Source: Natrinema caseinilyticum (GTDB taxonomy: Archaea; Halobacteriota; Halobacteria; Halobacteriales; Natrialbaceae). From it: 64,000 nucleotides of DNA. Shown here one piece after another: positions 25,534 to 34,568 of the stretch (its first letter is position 1; every line of letters starts with the position of its first letter). Under the pieces are notes generated by a model. The model was not told the origin of the DNA. It worked only from the letters and a program-made list of their open reading frames with translations, and ran no database searches. The position numbers and the translations under genes are program-made. The stretch is from assembly GCF_024227435.1 (NCBI RefSeq), contig NZ_CP100445.1:3469369-3533368 (forward strand). Direction: 5' to 3'.

Positions 25534-25928
25534 TTATCACAAGGGGATAATAAAGTATCGAATCCGTATAGTCGTGTCATACTCAGTTTACACTATTCAT
25601 ACATAGTTCACACCATTTCACAAAACTCTATTTCGTTTTTCGATATTTCATATCCTCTTTATTTTGCTCCATACCACCAGTATTAGCCATCTTCAGATTA
25701 TGGGGAAGGGTATTTATTTCGGAAATATAGCTTCCAGCAATCTCGCACTTTAAACCTGAATTTGAGTGTCTTGCATCTCGTTGGACAGTAAAGAATGGCA
25801 GAACGCTATTTTCGGGTCGTTTGTGTCGAGATAGTTGTGCCTCATCGGCCGACGACCGTCGGACCGGCCCGGCAGACCGGTACTTATCTGGCCGATAATA
25901 AACCATCTTCCCCGCTAGGAACGACGAA
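25534..25928. other. AT-rich divergent promoter region
   Basis: About 395 nt, clearly more AT-rich than its surroundings, between divergent genes. Apart from the two TATA-like elements near its ends (25545-25556 minus, 25895-25902 plus) no gene is supported. The minus frame 25628-25936 has no recognizable domain and overlaps both the plus promoter and the start of the DUF1616 gene. Confidence 0.6.
25895..25902 (+). promoter_or_regulatory. TATA box of the DUF1616 gene
   Basis: ATAATAAA is about 30 nt before ATG 25929, the expected leaderless spacing. Confidence 0.6.
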
Positions 25929-26918
25929 ATGAGCAACGACCACTGGTGGTTTTTCGATCAGGCAGCCATCATTGCAGCGACTGGATTCGTCACGTTCGTT
26001 CTTATTTCAGATGTTTCGGGGGTGATACGAATAGCGATGGCGATGCCTCTCCTCCTCTTTTTTCCGGGGTATACGCTCGTCTCAGCCCTCTTCCCGGACA
26101 AACCAAACGACGAATACCAGTCCTTCGACGAAGAAAAAACCGGATTGGGTAATCCCCTGTTGGTGTCCGGTGGTCTCAAGCCGGTCGAACGGACGGTCCT
26201 CTCAGTCGTCTGTAGTGTCTTGCTGGTTTCAGTGATTGCCCTCATCTCGGCTTTGACCCCCAGGGGTTTGAGTGCCGAAACGGTGCTCCCCGGCATTTCG
26301 GTCCTGATCGTCGTCCTCGCTCTCGTCGCGATCGTGGCTCGCTACCGGTGTCCCCTCGATCAGCGATTCGTTCCATCGATTTCTTTTTTCTCCCCGTTCT
26401 TCTCTCGGACACGGCCGGACAGTTTCGGCCAGATCGATCGCCGGCCGTATAACATCGCGATCGCTGTCGGTTTGATACTGTTAGCGGCGAGTAGCGGATT
26501 TGCCGTCGCAAACCCACCGCAACAAGATGGCTTCACAGAATTCTCGGTTGAAACGGAGAACGTTACCAGTGAGGTCGTTCCTCTCTACAAGTCGACGTAC
26601 GTTTCGGGCGAACAGCAGGAACTGCAGGTGTCGATCACGAACCAGGAACACGAAGAGCGGACATATACGACCGTCGTCTTGCTTCAGCAGGTGAGCTACG
26701 GCGATGACGAAGTCACTGTGAACCAGTCGATCCAATTGGACAGAAAAACGTCTACCGTCGCCGATGGTGCAACTCAGCAACAGGCGCTTAACGTTACCCC
26801 GAGGATGCGAGGGAGCAATCTCCGACTGGTGCTGTTGCTATACGAGACCGAGCCGCCGGCCCAACCATCCGCTGAGAATGCGTATCAGGTTATTCGTCTT
26901 CCGATAGAGGTGAGATAG
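25929..26918 (+). CDS. DUF1616-family membrane protein
   Basis: 329 residues. Five hydrophobic segments are apparent: about 12-28, 33-52 (with the family-like FFPGYTLVSALFPD), 85-107, 112-133 and 175-195. The C-terminal ~130 residues are extracytoplasmic: FTEFSVETENVTS, SITNQEHEERTYTTVVLLQQ, then LRLVLLLYETEPPAQPS, a beta-sandwich-like pattern. This matches DUF1616, a family frequent in haloarchaeal exopolysaccharide/S-layer regions without assigned activity. Its position beside winged-helix membrane proteins and glycosyltransferases supports a surface role only by association. Confidence 0.82.
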   Translation: MSNDHWWFFDQAAIIAATGFVTFVLISDVSGVIRIAMAMPLLLFFPGYTLVSALFPDKPNDEYQSFDEEKTGLGNPLLVSGGLKPVERTVLSVVCSVLLVSVIALISALTPRGLSAETVLPGISVLIVVLALVAIVARYRCPLDQRFVPSISFFSPFFSRTRPDSFGQIDRRPYNIAIAVGLILLAASSGFAVANPPQQDGFTEFSVETENVTSEVVPLYKSTYVSGEQQELQVSITNQEHEERTYTTVVLLQQVSYGDDEVTVNQSIQLDRKTSTVADGATQQQALNVTPRMRGSNLRLVLLLYETEPPAQPSAENAYQVIRLPIEVR

Positions 26919-27752
26919 GTCGCGACTGGGACTCTCCCTCTCCGGCGCGTGCCGATGGACTCTTCGACACAAACGCCCCTTTGTGGACGTCACTTCCGCC
27001 CTTAGCATCCGAACAATTGACAAATAGATCCCTGGCCGTCCTCGCTCGAGGCATCACCAGCGTGCTATCGTTTGTTTGTCTGCTCGCGTGCAAGGGAGGC
27101 GGCCCATCGCGCTGACCGAATCATCGGGTGCGTCGTTTCGATTGTGGGTTTCCACACTATTCTGTGACCGTACTCGACTACTTCCTCGGACGCGGCTTCC
27201 TCCGATTCGTACAATCGGTGTGACCGGAGAAGTGATTCGATGTTCGTTCCCGGGATGGGTGGTCGGGGTTGGCGAATCTCTTTGTCCCGGTGGGCCGGCC
27301 TATCGGCTGGGCGCCAGCTCTCACTACGAGAAGTGAGTACTCGTCCACCGCTTTCTCCCGCAATCTCCGTTCACCGAAAACCACGTTAGATGGACTCACA
27401 TCGACTCCGTCCTTTCTCGTTCCGGCAGTGGTGGTTGAAGAGTGGCCGTTTCGAGACCCCCAGTGGCTCCGATTTTGGTAGGTGGTCCGTCGCTCCGATA
27501 ACCGATCATCGATCGGGATCCCTCTCGGTCAGCGTAACCGGTCTCGTACTGGACGCGAGAGGTGTGGCGGTCGTTGCTGACCAGGAGCCGGACAACTGTC
27601 CGTAGATTGTCGACACGCAGCGGTAGATGTGTTTATGTTCGCGACAGCGAACGGTGTTTCATCTAGCGTTTGCTACCTGGCGTCGTGATCTGTGGATGCC
27701 GGCGTGATAGCAATTTGAAGATGCCGGTGTGAGGGCGAGCGCAACGGGTCGA
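26919..27752. other. Long intergenic stretch, no supported gene
   Basis: About 830 nt between convergent genes. No frame shows a domain or consistent codon bias. A perfect 6-bp hairpin GTTCGC-GACA-GCGAAC lies at 27637-27652, and two similar 17-nt segments (beginning GATGCCGG) follow at about 27695-27735. The stretch may hold decayed coding DNA, but nothing can be named. Confidence 0.6.
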
Positions 27753-29741
27753 TCAGTCGAGCGCCGGAGAGGGCGTACACAGGGTGACGTCCCCGTTCGT
27801 GTAGACCGTCGCCTGCTCCGGGCGGCACAGTTGCGATTTAGAGATTTGCTCGACATCTGGGCTGCCGGTGGTAGTGTTGAAGTAGGTGCCGGGAGACGAT
27901 TGCCGCGACCGATACACTGTGTAGCTATAGTCGTGGGACCCCTCTGTCGGTATTATCGCGGGCTTGGTCTCGTATTTGGCAAACGCACCTTGGCGGCCGA
28001 TTAGCGTCTGGTAGGGATGATCAGTGTACATCTCCTGTTCGGGGCTGAGTTCGCTTGCGGACGGTCTGCCGGTGATGTCTCCGATCGCCTCGACCGCGGC
28101 GAGTTCCGACTGATCGTACGCGAGCCGTTCGTGATGTTTCGGGAACACGGGATTGTCGGCGTTACTGTTCGGTGCGAACGCCATCGCCCCCGGATACAGG
28201 AGAACGAGCAGAAGGAGGGAGGCGACGACTACTTGAGGGGAGAGATTTTCCCTCAGCGTCCGGAGCCCGACCGCTCCGAGGATCGCCATCGGTGCGTAGA
28301 GGAACGCGAACCATCGCGTCGGGATGAAGTTATCGATGCCGAACATCGGTAGACCGAGGATGAACACGAGCATGAACGCCGCGGCAATCAATAGCGTAAA
28401 GACGGATTGCTCAGCGCGTCGTCGATGGAGGACGTACAGACACCCAACGAACGTGATGGCGAGCAGGAGGAGGAAGCCGAGATTGTCCACATAGGGGACC
28501 ACCTGATCGAGCATCGTCGGTCCGGCCTCGGCTCCCATTTCAGCCGTACTCGATCCGGAGCCGCCTTCGATTCTGAGGAAACCGGCGCTCTCCTGGACCG
28601 TTTTTTCGAAGTAGTACAGGACCGTCTTGAGGAACGTCTCTCTTTGCCCGTACGGCGTGATCGACCAGACGAAGATCGTCAGTCCGGCATCGAAGACGAC
28701 GAGCCCGATGAGGTTGACCGGTTTTTTCGTCCGGAAGACGCTCGTATCGAGTCGCGTCAGCCCCAGCGGACCGATCACGAATATGAGTTGCGCGATGAAC
28801 GCCGCGAGCAACAGCACGAGCATGATGAACGTCGACACCTGATGAGTGAAGATGACGGCGATACTCAAGAGGACGAGAAGCGAGAAGTCTCGAGTCGTAT
28901 ACTCGATCCGCATCACGCGAATCAGCGCGTACATCACTGCCAGGAAAAAGACCAACCCGAGACTCGTCGGGATGATGTGCATCCCCCACCGTGCGACGTG
29001 ACTCCCCATGGCGTACAACGCCGTTGCCAGCACGGCCCACCGGGTGGACACGAGCAGGTTCGTCGTCGCGTAGACGAGCAGCACTGAGATCGTCATGACG
29101 ATTCCCAACGAGAGGTACAAGGCACCCCGGACGGGGATATCGTACAGGGCCGCCGAGGTCGCGACCATCAGGTGATAAAACGGGGACGCGTAATGTTTGT
29201 CGTCGGAGATGGCGTGGAGAGACCCCTCCGAGAGGAGCGACTCGACGAGTCGACTGTGCGTCCAGATGTCGATCCCGATGTATCCGTGTGTCACGTACAG
29301 TGCGGTGAACCTGAAGACGGCCGCAAAGAGGACGATCTGAAGCAGTAAGAGACCGGGACTGAGTTCGCGGTCGTTCGCGAACAGGATCTGCGTTATCAGC
29401 AGGGTACCCACGATACCCGAGACTCCGAAGAATATCAACGTTCGTTCGCCTTGAACGACCGTTAGCGCTACGAGCCCCGCCAGACCGGCGAAAACGATGC
29501 TGGGAAGCGCCATGGTGACTTGCGGGGAAAACGTCGGAACCGCACGCGCGTCGTCTCGCTGGTACAGAGAGAGGAGGTAAAGCGAACACGCGGTACCGAG
29601 GATGAACGGAACGGTATTGAGATAGATCTGCGAAGCGAAGAACCGAAGCGGAAACAGCACGAGGGCGATCAACAGCCCACCGATCGCAGCGACGGTATCG
29701 AGACGCAGGGGCCGTAGTTCCGAGAGCGTACTATATCTCAT
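27753..29741 (-). CDS. Polytopic membrane protein of the glycan operon (GT-C-like)
   Basis: 662 residues from ATG 29741, which lies inside the last codons of the upstream GT4 gene (11-nt overlap); the longer frame to 29840 is rejected for that reason. About 13-14 transmembrane segments span residues 15-500. A large first-loop segment, YIGIDIWTHSRLVESLLSEG then DKHYASPFYHLMVA, recalls the acidic external loop of GT-C glycosyltransferases. The C-terminal ~120 residues are soluble and extracytoplasmic (ATVYTNGDVTLCTPSPALD at the end). It could transfer a lipid-linked sugar outside or polymerise repeats; neither is demonstrated. Last gene of the five-gene leftward operon. Confidence 0.75.
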   Translation of the reverse strand: MRYSTLSELRPLRLDTVAAIGGLLIALVLFPLRFFASQIYLNTVPFILGTACSLYLLSLYQRDDARAVPTFSPQVTMALPSIVFAGLAGLVALTVVQGERTLIFFGVSGIVGTLLITQILFANDRELSPGLLLLQIVLFAAVFRFTALYVTHGYIGIDIWTHSRLVESLLSEGSLHAISDDKHYASPFYHLMVATSAALYDIPVRGALYLSLGIVMTISVLLVYATTNLLVSTRWAVLATALYAMGSHVARWGMHIIPTSLGLVFFLAVMYALIRVMRIEYTTRDFSLLVLLSIAVIFTHQVSTFIMLVLLLAAFIAQLIFVIGPLGLTRLDTSVFRTKKPVNLIGLVVFDAGLTIFVWSITPYGQRETFLKTVLYYFEKTVQESAGFLRIEGGSGSSTAEMGAEAGPTMLDQVVPYVDNLGFLLLLAITFVGCLYVLHRRRAEQSVFTLLIAAAFMLVFILGLPMFGIDNFIPTRWFAFLYAPMAILGAVGLRTLRENLSPQVVVASLLLLVLLYPGAMAFAPNSNADNPVFPKHHERLAYDQSELAAVEAIGDITGRPSASELSPEQEMYTDHPYQTLIGRQGAFAKYETKPAIIPTEGSHDYSYTVYRSRQSSPGTYFNTTTGSPDVEQISKSQLCRPEQATVYTNGDVTLCTPSPALD

Positions 29742-30693
29742 GACTGACCCCCGTTCGACTGATCGTTTCATCGGGTCTATCGAGGACGCGGCGATACACG
29801 TCGAGAACGCGATCTCCCATCTCTTCGAGTCCAAGTCCACCGATCACTTCGCGGCCGTTCGACCGCCGATCTCCGTCGAGCACGCGCTCGAGGCCGGCGA
29901 CCAACTCGTCGTTCGTCGTTCCCACGCTGCAGTTTTCGACGTCGTCGATCGTCTGACGGACGAAGCCGACGTCGGTCGAGACGATCGGGACGTTACAGGC
30001 GGCCGCCTCCTTGACGACCATGGGGCCGCTTTCTCGCCGCGACGTCACGAGCAGAACGTCGCTTGCGTTCATGTAGTAGGGCATTTCCTCGTACGGAACC
30101 GCGTCGATCGTTCGCACCTCGAGATCCACGTCGGCGAGGTCGGCGACGCGCTCGGCCCGCGAAAAGTCCTTGACGTCGCGACTTGGGTCGTACGGAAACA
30201 GAGCGACACGACCGTCCGGGTCCCAGCCGATACGGTCGCGGGCCTCCTCGCGCGAGATCGGCCTGAACAGATCCGTGTCGACGCCGAACGGAACTTCGAC
30301 GTGGTCGACGTCGAGTTCTCTGGACATCGCCGGACTCGGGACGATCGTGGCGTCGGCAACCCGAGCACCGATTCGGCTAATTTGACGCAGCCATCCCATG
30401 TCGCTCATCACGTCAGTCCCCCACAGGCTCAAGACAACCGGGCGGATCGGCTGGGCGATTGCGAAGGGCGCGACCAGCCCGTAGTGGCCGTGGACGAGGT
30501 CGTACTCGCCCGACAGGACGTGGGAAAGTACCTGCGGGTAAAAGCGCAGATAATCGAGCGGCGTCCGCGGGGAATCCGCGCTGTAGTCCCCTGGAACGCC
30601 GATTACGGTACACTCGATGCCGCGATCCTCGAGGACCGCGATCTGCTGTTCGAAAAACGATCGCGTTGAGGTGATGAGATGAAGGACGTGCAT
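29731..30693 (-). CDS. Family 4 glycosyltransferase
   Basis: 320 residues from ATG 30693 (MHVLHLITSTRSFFEQQI); the open frame further upstream is Arg-rich shadow sequence. GT-B features: DLVHGHYGLVAPFAI in the N-domain, VALFPYDPSRDVKDFSRA after the domain switch, and ESGPMVVKEAAACNVPIVSTDVG, the E-x7-E nucleotide-sugar motif. It starts 2 nt after the DUF354 gene stop and overlaps the downstream membrane-protein gene. Shorter than many GT4 enzymes (350-400) but complete in motifs. Acts on the cytoplasmic side in the same glycan pathway as its operon partners. Confidence 0.9.
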   Translation of the reverse strand: MHVLHLITSTRSFFEQQIAVLEDRGIECTVIGVPGDYSADSPRTPLDYLRFYPQVLSHVLSGEYDLVHGHYGLVAPFAIAQPIRPVVLSLWGTDVMSDMGWLRQISRIGARVADATIVPSPAMSRELDVDHVEVPFGVDTDLFRPISREEARDRIGWDPDGRVALFPYDPSRDVKDFSRAERVADLADVDLEVRTIDAVPYEEMPYYMNASDVLLVTSRRESGPMVVKEAAACNVPIVSTDVGFVRQTIDDVENCSVGTTNDELVAGLERVLDGDRRSNGREVIGGLGLEEMGDRVLDVYRRVLDRPDETISRTGVSHEI

Positions 30694-30695
30694 AG

Positions 30696-31766
30696 TTATC
30701 CTAGATTCGGTGCAATCGTGGAGTGGTCCGGATTCGCTCCGGAGGTGGCTGTCTCGACCTGTCGAACGATGACGTCCGTCACGTCGATCTGATCGTCGAG
30801 GAGGCGGTCGCGTCGGCGCCGCCACTTCGACTGGTCGTCTTCTTCGATAATCGAAATCGACCGCTCGAGCGAGCGGGCATGGCGATCGGTGCCGTTACAG
30901 CTGAACACGAGCCCGTACGTCTGGTCGAGTTCGGTCACGTATCCCAGCGAGAGAGAATTTACGTACACGGCCGGCGTGCCGAGGACCGCGGCTTCCGCGG
31001 CCATCGTCGCTCCTTCGCCGACGAAACAGTCCGCGTAGGCCAGCAGATCGTGCATTCGGTCCGGTGCCAGCGTGTATCGGTACGACTCGAGTTCGCTCGG
31101 AAGTTCGACTTCTGACGTGAGCAGGACGGTCGACCCGGCGTCCTCGAGGCGGTCGACGACGTCGACTGGATCCTCGAATCCGCCCTGTCCGAGGTCGTGC
31201 GAGGAGTCCCAGCTGCTCAGACGCATCACGACGATGGTGTCACTCGGCGTCAGCCCGGTATCGTCGAGGACCGAGGGGTCGGGCTCGAATCGGTCGGGAT
31301 GCAAGTACGCGAGTTCGTGATAGCCTGGGTACGTAACCTGCTTCGAGCCGATGTCGCCTCGGTAGCACTCCGGCGTACAGACGACATCGGCGAACGGATA
31401 CGCGAGCTTTTTGATGATCGTCGCGTGTTCCGTGTCGTAGAAGACGACGCTCGTTGCGCCGACCACGGACGCGACGTGAGACGCAGCGACACCGCCGATA
31501 GCCGTGATTACGTCCGGGTTTATGCGGCGCGCTCGACGGAGGAGTCGGGTCTCGTAGGTCGCTTGCACCGCGGCAAGCGAGAACAGCGAGTTCGATTCGC
31601 CGGCCAGCACTTCGTGGTCGATCCCGGCGCGCTCGAGCAGTTCGACCGTCACTTCGTTTTCGCGAGCGAAGACGTAGATGTCGTGGTCCAGCGATTCGAG
31701 TTCCCGGATCGCGTGCTTGAAAAAGTGAACGTGACCCGGGTGCTGGATCGTGACGATTACGCGCAT
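30696..31766 (-). CDS. DUF354-family protein (GT-B, UDP-GlcNAc-2-epimerase-like fold)
   Basis: 356 residues from ATG 31766 (MRVIVTIQHPGHVHFFKHAI), whose start overlaps the upstream GT2 stop (ATGA). The HPGHVHFFK opening is characteristic of DUF354. ITAIGGVAASHVASVVGATSVVFYDTEHA and the late AYADCFVGEGATMAAEAAVLGTPAVYVNS correspond to the epimerase/GT-B nucleotide-binding half. DUF354 proteins accompany archaeal polysaccharide and N-glycosylation genes; biochemical activity is not settled (glycosyltransferase or epimerase). Third gene of the leftward operon. Confidence 0.88.
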   Translation of the reverse strand: MRVIVTIQHPGHVHFFKHAIRELESLDHDIYVFARENEVTVELLERAGIDHEVLAGESNSLFSLAAVQATYETRLLRRARRINPDVITAIGGVAASHVASVVGATSVVFYDTEHATIIKKLAYPFADVVCTPECYRGDIGSKQVTYPGYHELAYLHPDRFEPDPSVLDDTGLTPSDTIVVMRLSSWDSSHDLGQGGFEDPVDVVDRLEDAGSTVLLTSEVELPSELESYRYTLAPDRMHDLLAYADCFVGEGATMAAEAAVLGTPAVYVNSLSLGYVTELDQTYGLVFSCNGTDRHARSLERSISIIEEDDQSKWRRRRDRLLDDQIDVTDVIVRQVETATSGANPDHSTIAPNLG

Positions 31767-32812
31767 CAGCGACGCACCTCCAGCCGTGCGTTGTCCCGTG
31801 CGTCGACGTGCATCGCGACCACGAGCAGTCCGACACCGGCGAGAAACGCGAACAGGGCCGCTATCGGCTCGCGGACGGAAGGCTCGCCGCTGACGGCGTT
31901 CACGGCGCTGACGGTCGCGATGGCGATCGAACTGAGCAACACTGCGATCCCCGTCGTATAGCAGAGGACGGCGGGATGACGGCGATCGGTGGTGAACTGT
32001 GCCCACATCCGACGGAGAAAGCCCCTGAGCAGTGTCACCGAGGTTAGCGGGACGAAGGTGCGATACCGGATGGTGCTCTCCTCGTCGTCGTAGACCGCCG
32101 GCATCGACACGTCGGCAGTACGCATTCCGGCGATGTTCAGTCGGACGAGTAGATCGTTCGGGTAGTCGTGATCGTCCGGAAGCGATTCGATGTCGATAGC
32201 CGACAGCGCTTTGTGTGAAATCGCGGTGTATCCGTTCTGAGGGTCTTGCAGGCGCCAGTATCCGCTTGCGATCTTCGTAAGTTGGGTCAACAGCCAGTTG
32301 CCGAACAGACGGAACGGAGGCATCTCCCGCCGGGAGAGTTGATCGGCGAGTCGGTTTCCCTTCGCGTAGTCGGCGTCGCCCTCCACGATTGGATCCAGCA
32401 GCGACGGAAGTTGATCGGGATCCATCTGTCCGTCCGCGTCCATCGTAACCGCGATGTCGACGCCGTCGTCCCGTGCTCGGACGTAACCGGTTCGGAGCGC
32501 GCCACCGGCACCCTTGTTCTCGGCGTGACGAATCGGGACGATCTTCGACCCGACGACGGAACCACCGTCGGGAAGCGACGTCCGAAGCCGCTCGTCACCG
32601 TCGTCTACCGTTTCGGTTCCGGTGGACTCGTCGTCCGGCTGTCTCGATGCCGCGGCGTACTCCTGGATAACACGCCAGGTATCGTCGGTCGAGCGGTCGT
32701 CCACGGCGTAGATTCGATCGACGAAATCGGGCATCGTTGCGAGTACGTCACCGATGTGACCCTCTTCGTTGTACGCCGGGACGATCACGCCGATCGTGTG
32801 TCTTCGGTACAT
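31766..32812 (-). CDS. Family 2 glycosyltransferase, dolichyl-phosphate-sugar-synthase/AglJ-like
   Basis: 348 residues. GT-A motifs: TIGVIVPAYNEEGHIGDVLA, IYAVDDRSTDDTW, ENKGAGGALRTGYVRA and VTMDADGQMDPDQLPSLL. The DPQNGYTAISHKAL stretch, followed by two C-terminal membrane segments (about 285-330), matches DPM-synthase-like enzymes that charge dolichol phosphate with a sugar at the start of haloarchaeal N-glycan assembly. An acidic insertion (about residues 58-85) is unusual relative to the family core. It begins within the stop codon of the sugar dehydrogenase gene (1-nt overlap, TAATG), so translation is likely coupled. Confidence 0.9.
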   Translation of the reverse strand: MYRRHTIGVIVPAYNEEGHIGDVLATMPDFVDRIYAVDDRSTDDTWRVIQEYAAASRQPDDESTGTETVDDGDERLRTSLPDGGSVVGSKIVPIRHAENKGAGGALRTGYVRARDDGVDIAVTMDADGQMDPDQLPSLLDPIVEGDADYAKGNRLADQLSRREMPPFRLFGNWLLTQLTKIASGYWRLQDPQNGYTAISHKALSAIDIESLPDDHDYPNDLLVRLNIAGMRTADVSMPAVYDDEESTIRYRTFVPLTSVTLLRGFLRRMWAQFTTDRRHPAVLCYTTGIAVLLSSIAIATVSAVNAVSGEPSVREPIAALFAFLAGVGLLVVAMHVDARDNARLEVRR

Positions 32813-34212
32813 TATAAGCTGCGATAGACGAGTTCGGCGTCGGCTGCGTCTTCCGATTCGAACGCTCCGGCGACGTCGATCAAGGCGCCATCGTCGTCGA
32901 TGGCGGTTGCGATGTCGTCGATTTCGATATCCGAAAATGCCGAGTGCGACGTCGCGAGGAGGATGGCGTCGAACCCGTCGAGCGAAAACGACTCCTGGAC
33001 GTCGATGTCGAACGATTCTCGAACTGCGTCGGCGTCCGCATGCGGATCGTATCCAGCGACGTCGATGTCGAACTCGCGGAGGTGATCGACGACGTCGGCC
33101 ACCTTCGAACTGCGAATGTCGCTGACGTTCGATTTGTACGTCAGTCCAAGTACGAGTACGCGGCTCTCTCGCAGCGTCTTGTTACACTGGTTGAGAGCTT
33201 TGATCGTCAGCTCGGCCACGTGGTTGGGCATCGACTCGTTTACCTTCCGACTCGTAAGCGTCAACTCCGGTGTCGCCCCTGCTCGTTTCGCTCGATGAGC
33301 GAAAAAGTACGGGTCGACCGGAATGCAGTGGCCACCGACGAGGCCCGGTCGGTAGTCGTGAAAGTTCCACTTCGTCCTCGCTGCCTCGAGCACCTCGCGC
33401 GTGTCGAGTCCCATCTGTTCGAAAATCTTCGAGAATTCGTTGACGAGCGCGATGTTGACGTCTCGCTGAATGTTCTCGATGACCTTACAGGCCTCCGCGA
33501 CCTCGATAGAGGGAGCGCGATGAACGCCCGCGTCGACGACCGATTCGTACAACGTCGCGACGTCGTCGAGAACTTTTTCGGACTGCGCACCGACGACCTT
33601 GACGACGTCCTGAAGTCCGTGCTCGCCATCCGCGGGGGTGGCGCGCTCCGGCGAGTACCCGACGAAGAAGTCCTCACCGGTGGTTAGATCGGATGCGTCC
33701 TCGAGCGCTGGAACGAGAATCTCGCGCGTCGAGCCCGGGTAGACGGTCGATTCGAGGATGACAGTCGTCCCTGGATCCATCTTCGAACCGACGGTCTTCG
33801 CCGCGCTTTCGATGTATCCCAGATCCGGCCGGTCGTCTTCGTCGATGGGCGTTGGGACGGTGATAATAACGTAATCGGCCTCGCTTATTTCGGATGCGTC
33901 GGTCGTGTACGCGATATCGCCGTCTTGAATCGCTTCGTCGGAGAGGTCACCGGTCGTGTCGGTACCTGCCTGGAGACGCTCTACCGTCGTCTCGTCGATA
34001 TCGTATCCGATCACGCGATAGTTCGACTGCGCGAATCCGACGGCGAGTGGCAGTCCGACGTAGCCGAGTCCGACGACACAGATTGTCGCTTCGCGCGTCG
34101 ACTGGTCCGACGGATGCTCGAGGGTCGTTCCGTCGCGACTCGTTTCGAGCGCGTGATGCTCGCTCTCTCGGTCGTCTGCTCGCTTCTCCGTGTCGCTGAT
34201 TATTGTGGTCAT
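32812..34212 (-). CDS. UDP-sugar 6-dehydrogenase (nucleotide sugar dehydrogenase, WecC/WbpA type)
   Basis: 466 residues. An N-terminal acidic extension of ~40 residues precedes the Rossmann motif ICVVGLGYVGLPLAVGFA. TVPTPIDEDDRPDLGYI and DPGTTVILESTVYPGSTREI are family blocks. The catalytic Cys lies in RPGLVGGHCIPVDPYFFAHRA, a form typical of UDP-N-acetylhexosamine 6-dehydrogenases rather than plain UDP-glucose dehydrogenase. It oxidises a UDP-sugar twice with NAD to the uronic acid. First gene of a five-gene operon (dehydrogenase, GT2, DUF354, GT4, membrane protein). Candidate promoter elements are at 34331-34351, ~120 nt upstream. Confidence 0.92.
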   Translation of the reverse strand: MTTIISDTEKRADDRESEHHALETSRDGTTLEHPSDQSTREATICVVGLGYVGLPLAVGFAQSNYRVIGYDIDETTVERLQAGTDTTGDLSDEAIQDGDIAYTTDASEISEADYVIITVPTPIDEDDRPDLGYIESAAKTVGSKMDPGTTVILESTVYPGSTREILVPALEDASDLTTGEDFFVGYSPERATPADGEHGLQDVVKVVGAQSEKVLDDVATLYESVVDAGVHRAPSIEVAEACKVIENIQRDVNIALVNEFSKIFEQMGLDTREVLEAARTKWNFHDYRPGLVGGHCIPVDPYFFAHRAKRAGATPELTLTSRKVNESMPNHVAELTIKALNQCNKTLRESRVLVLGLTYKSNVSDIRSSKVADVVDHLREFDIDVAGYDPHADADAVRESFDIDVQESFSLDGFDAILLATSHSAFSDIEIDDIATAIDDDGALIDVAGAFESEDAADAELVYRSL

Positions 34213-34568
34213 GAGTGATGCGTTGTCGCCTCCCCGTCGTACTCGGTCGTGTGACGGTGACCGCTCGGTATCGTTGCAGCCGTGAATGTGCGGGGACGTT
34301 CGGCAGATATCGCCAAGTCGGCGTTGGGGGTTTACTATACCGCGTATAAACAGATGCGACTACCACAACGTGCGAAACCCTCTGTTAATAGGCTGATGCT
34401 GGCTGTATCGGGCGGAAGGACGCGCAACGGGCCTGACGCTTAAATCGTTGTTAAGCCTACCTGTACCTGTCTATAATGAAGGTCCCACGAATCTGATTTC
34501 CAGTGCGGCCGAAGAGGTCACGATACCTGTGACTCGCTCACGCATCGGCCGTAGCAGAACCGCGAATC
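34213..34568. other. Divergent intergenic region with TATA elements and an inverted repeat
   Basis: About 355 nt between the dehydrogenase operon and the winged-helix gene. For the leftward operon, TTTATACGCGGTATAG (complement, 34336-34351) could supply the core promoter with a ~100-nt leader. An inverted repeat GCTTAA-(7 nt)-TTAAGC lies at 34438-34456. Confidence 0.55.
34438..34456. promoter_or_regulatory. Inverted repeat, operator candidate
   Basis: GCTTAA and TTAAGC separated by 7 nt, between the divergent dehydrogenase operon and the winged-helix gene at 34569. Perfect arms and location suggest a dimeric regulator site; which protein binds is unknown. Confidence 0.35.

Noticed and set aside
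25628-25936. 102-codon minus frame in AT-rich intergenic DNA
   Set aside because: No domain, spans a strong plus-strand promoter and overlaps the DUF1616 start.
26919-27752. Several short frames between DUF1616 and the glycan operon
   Set aside because: None shows consistent codon bias, domain or promoter; described as intergenic instead.
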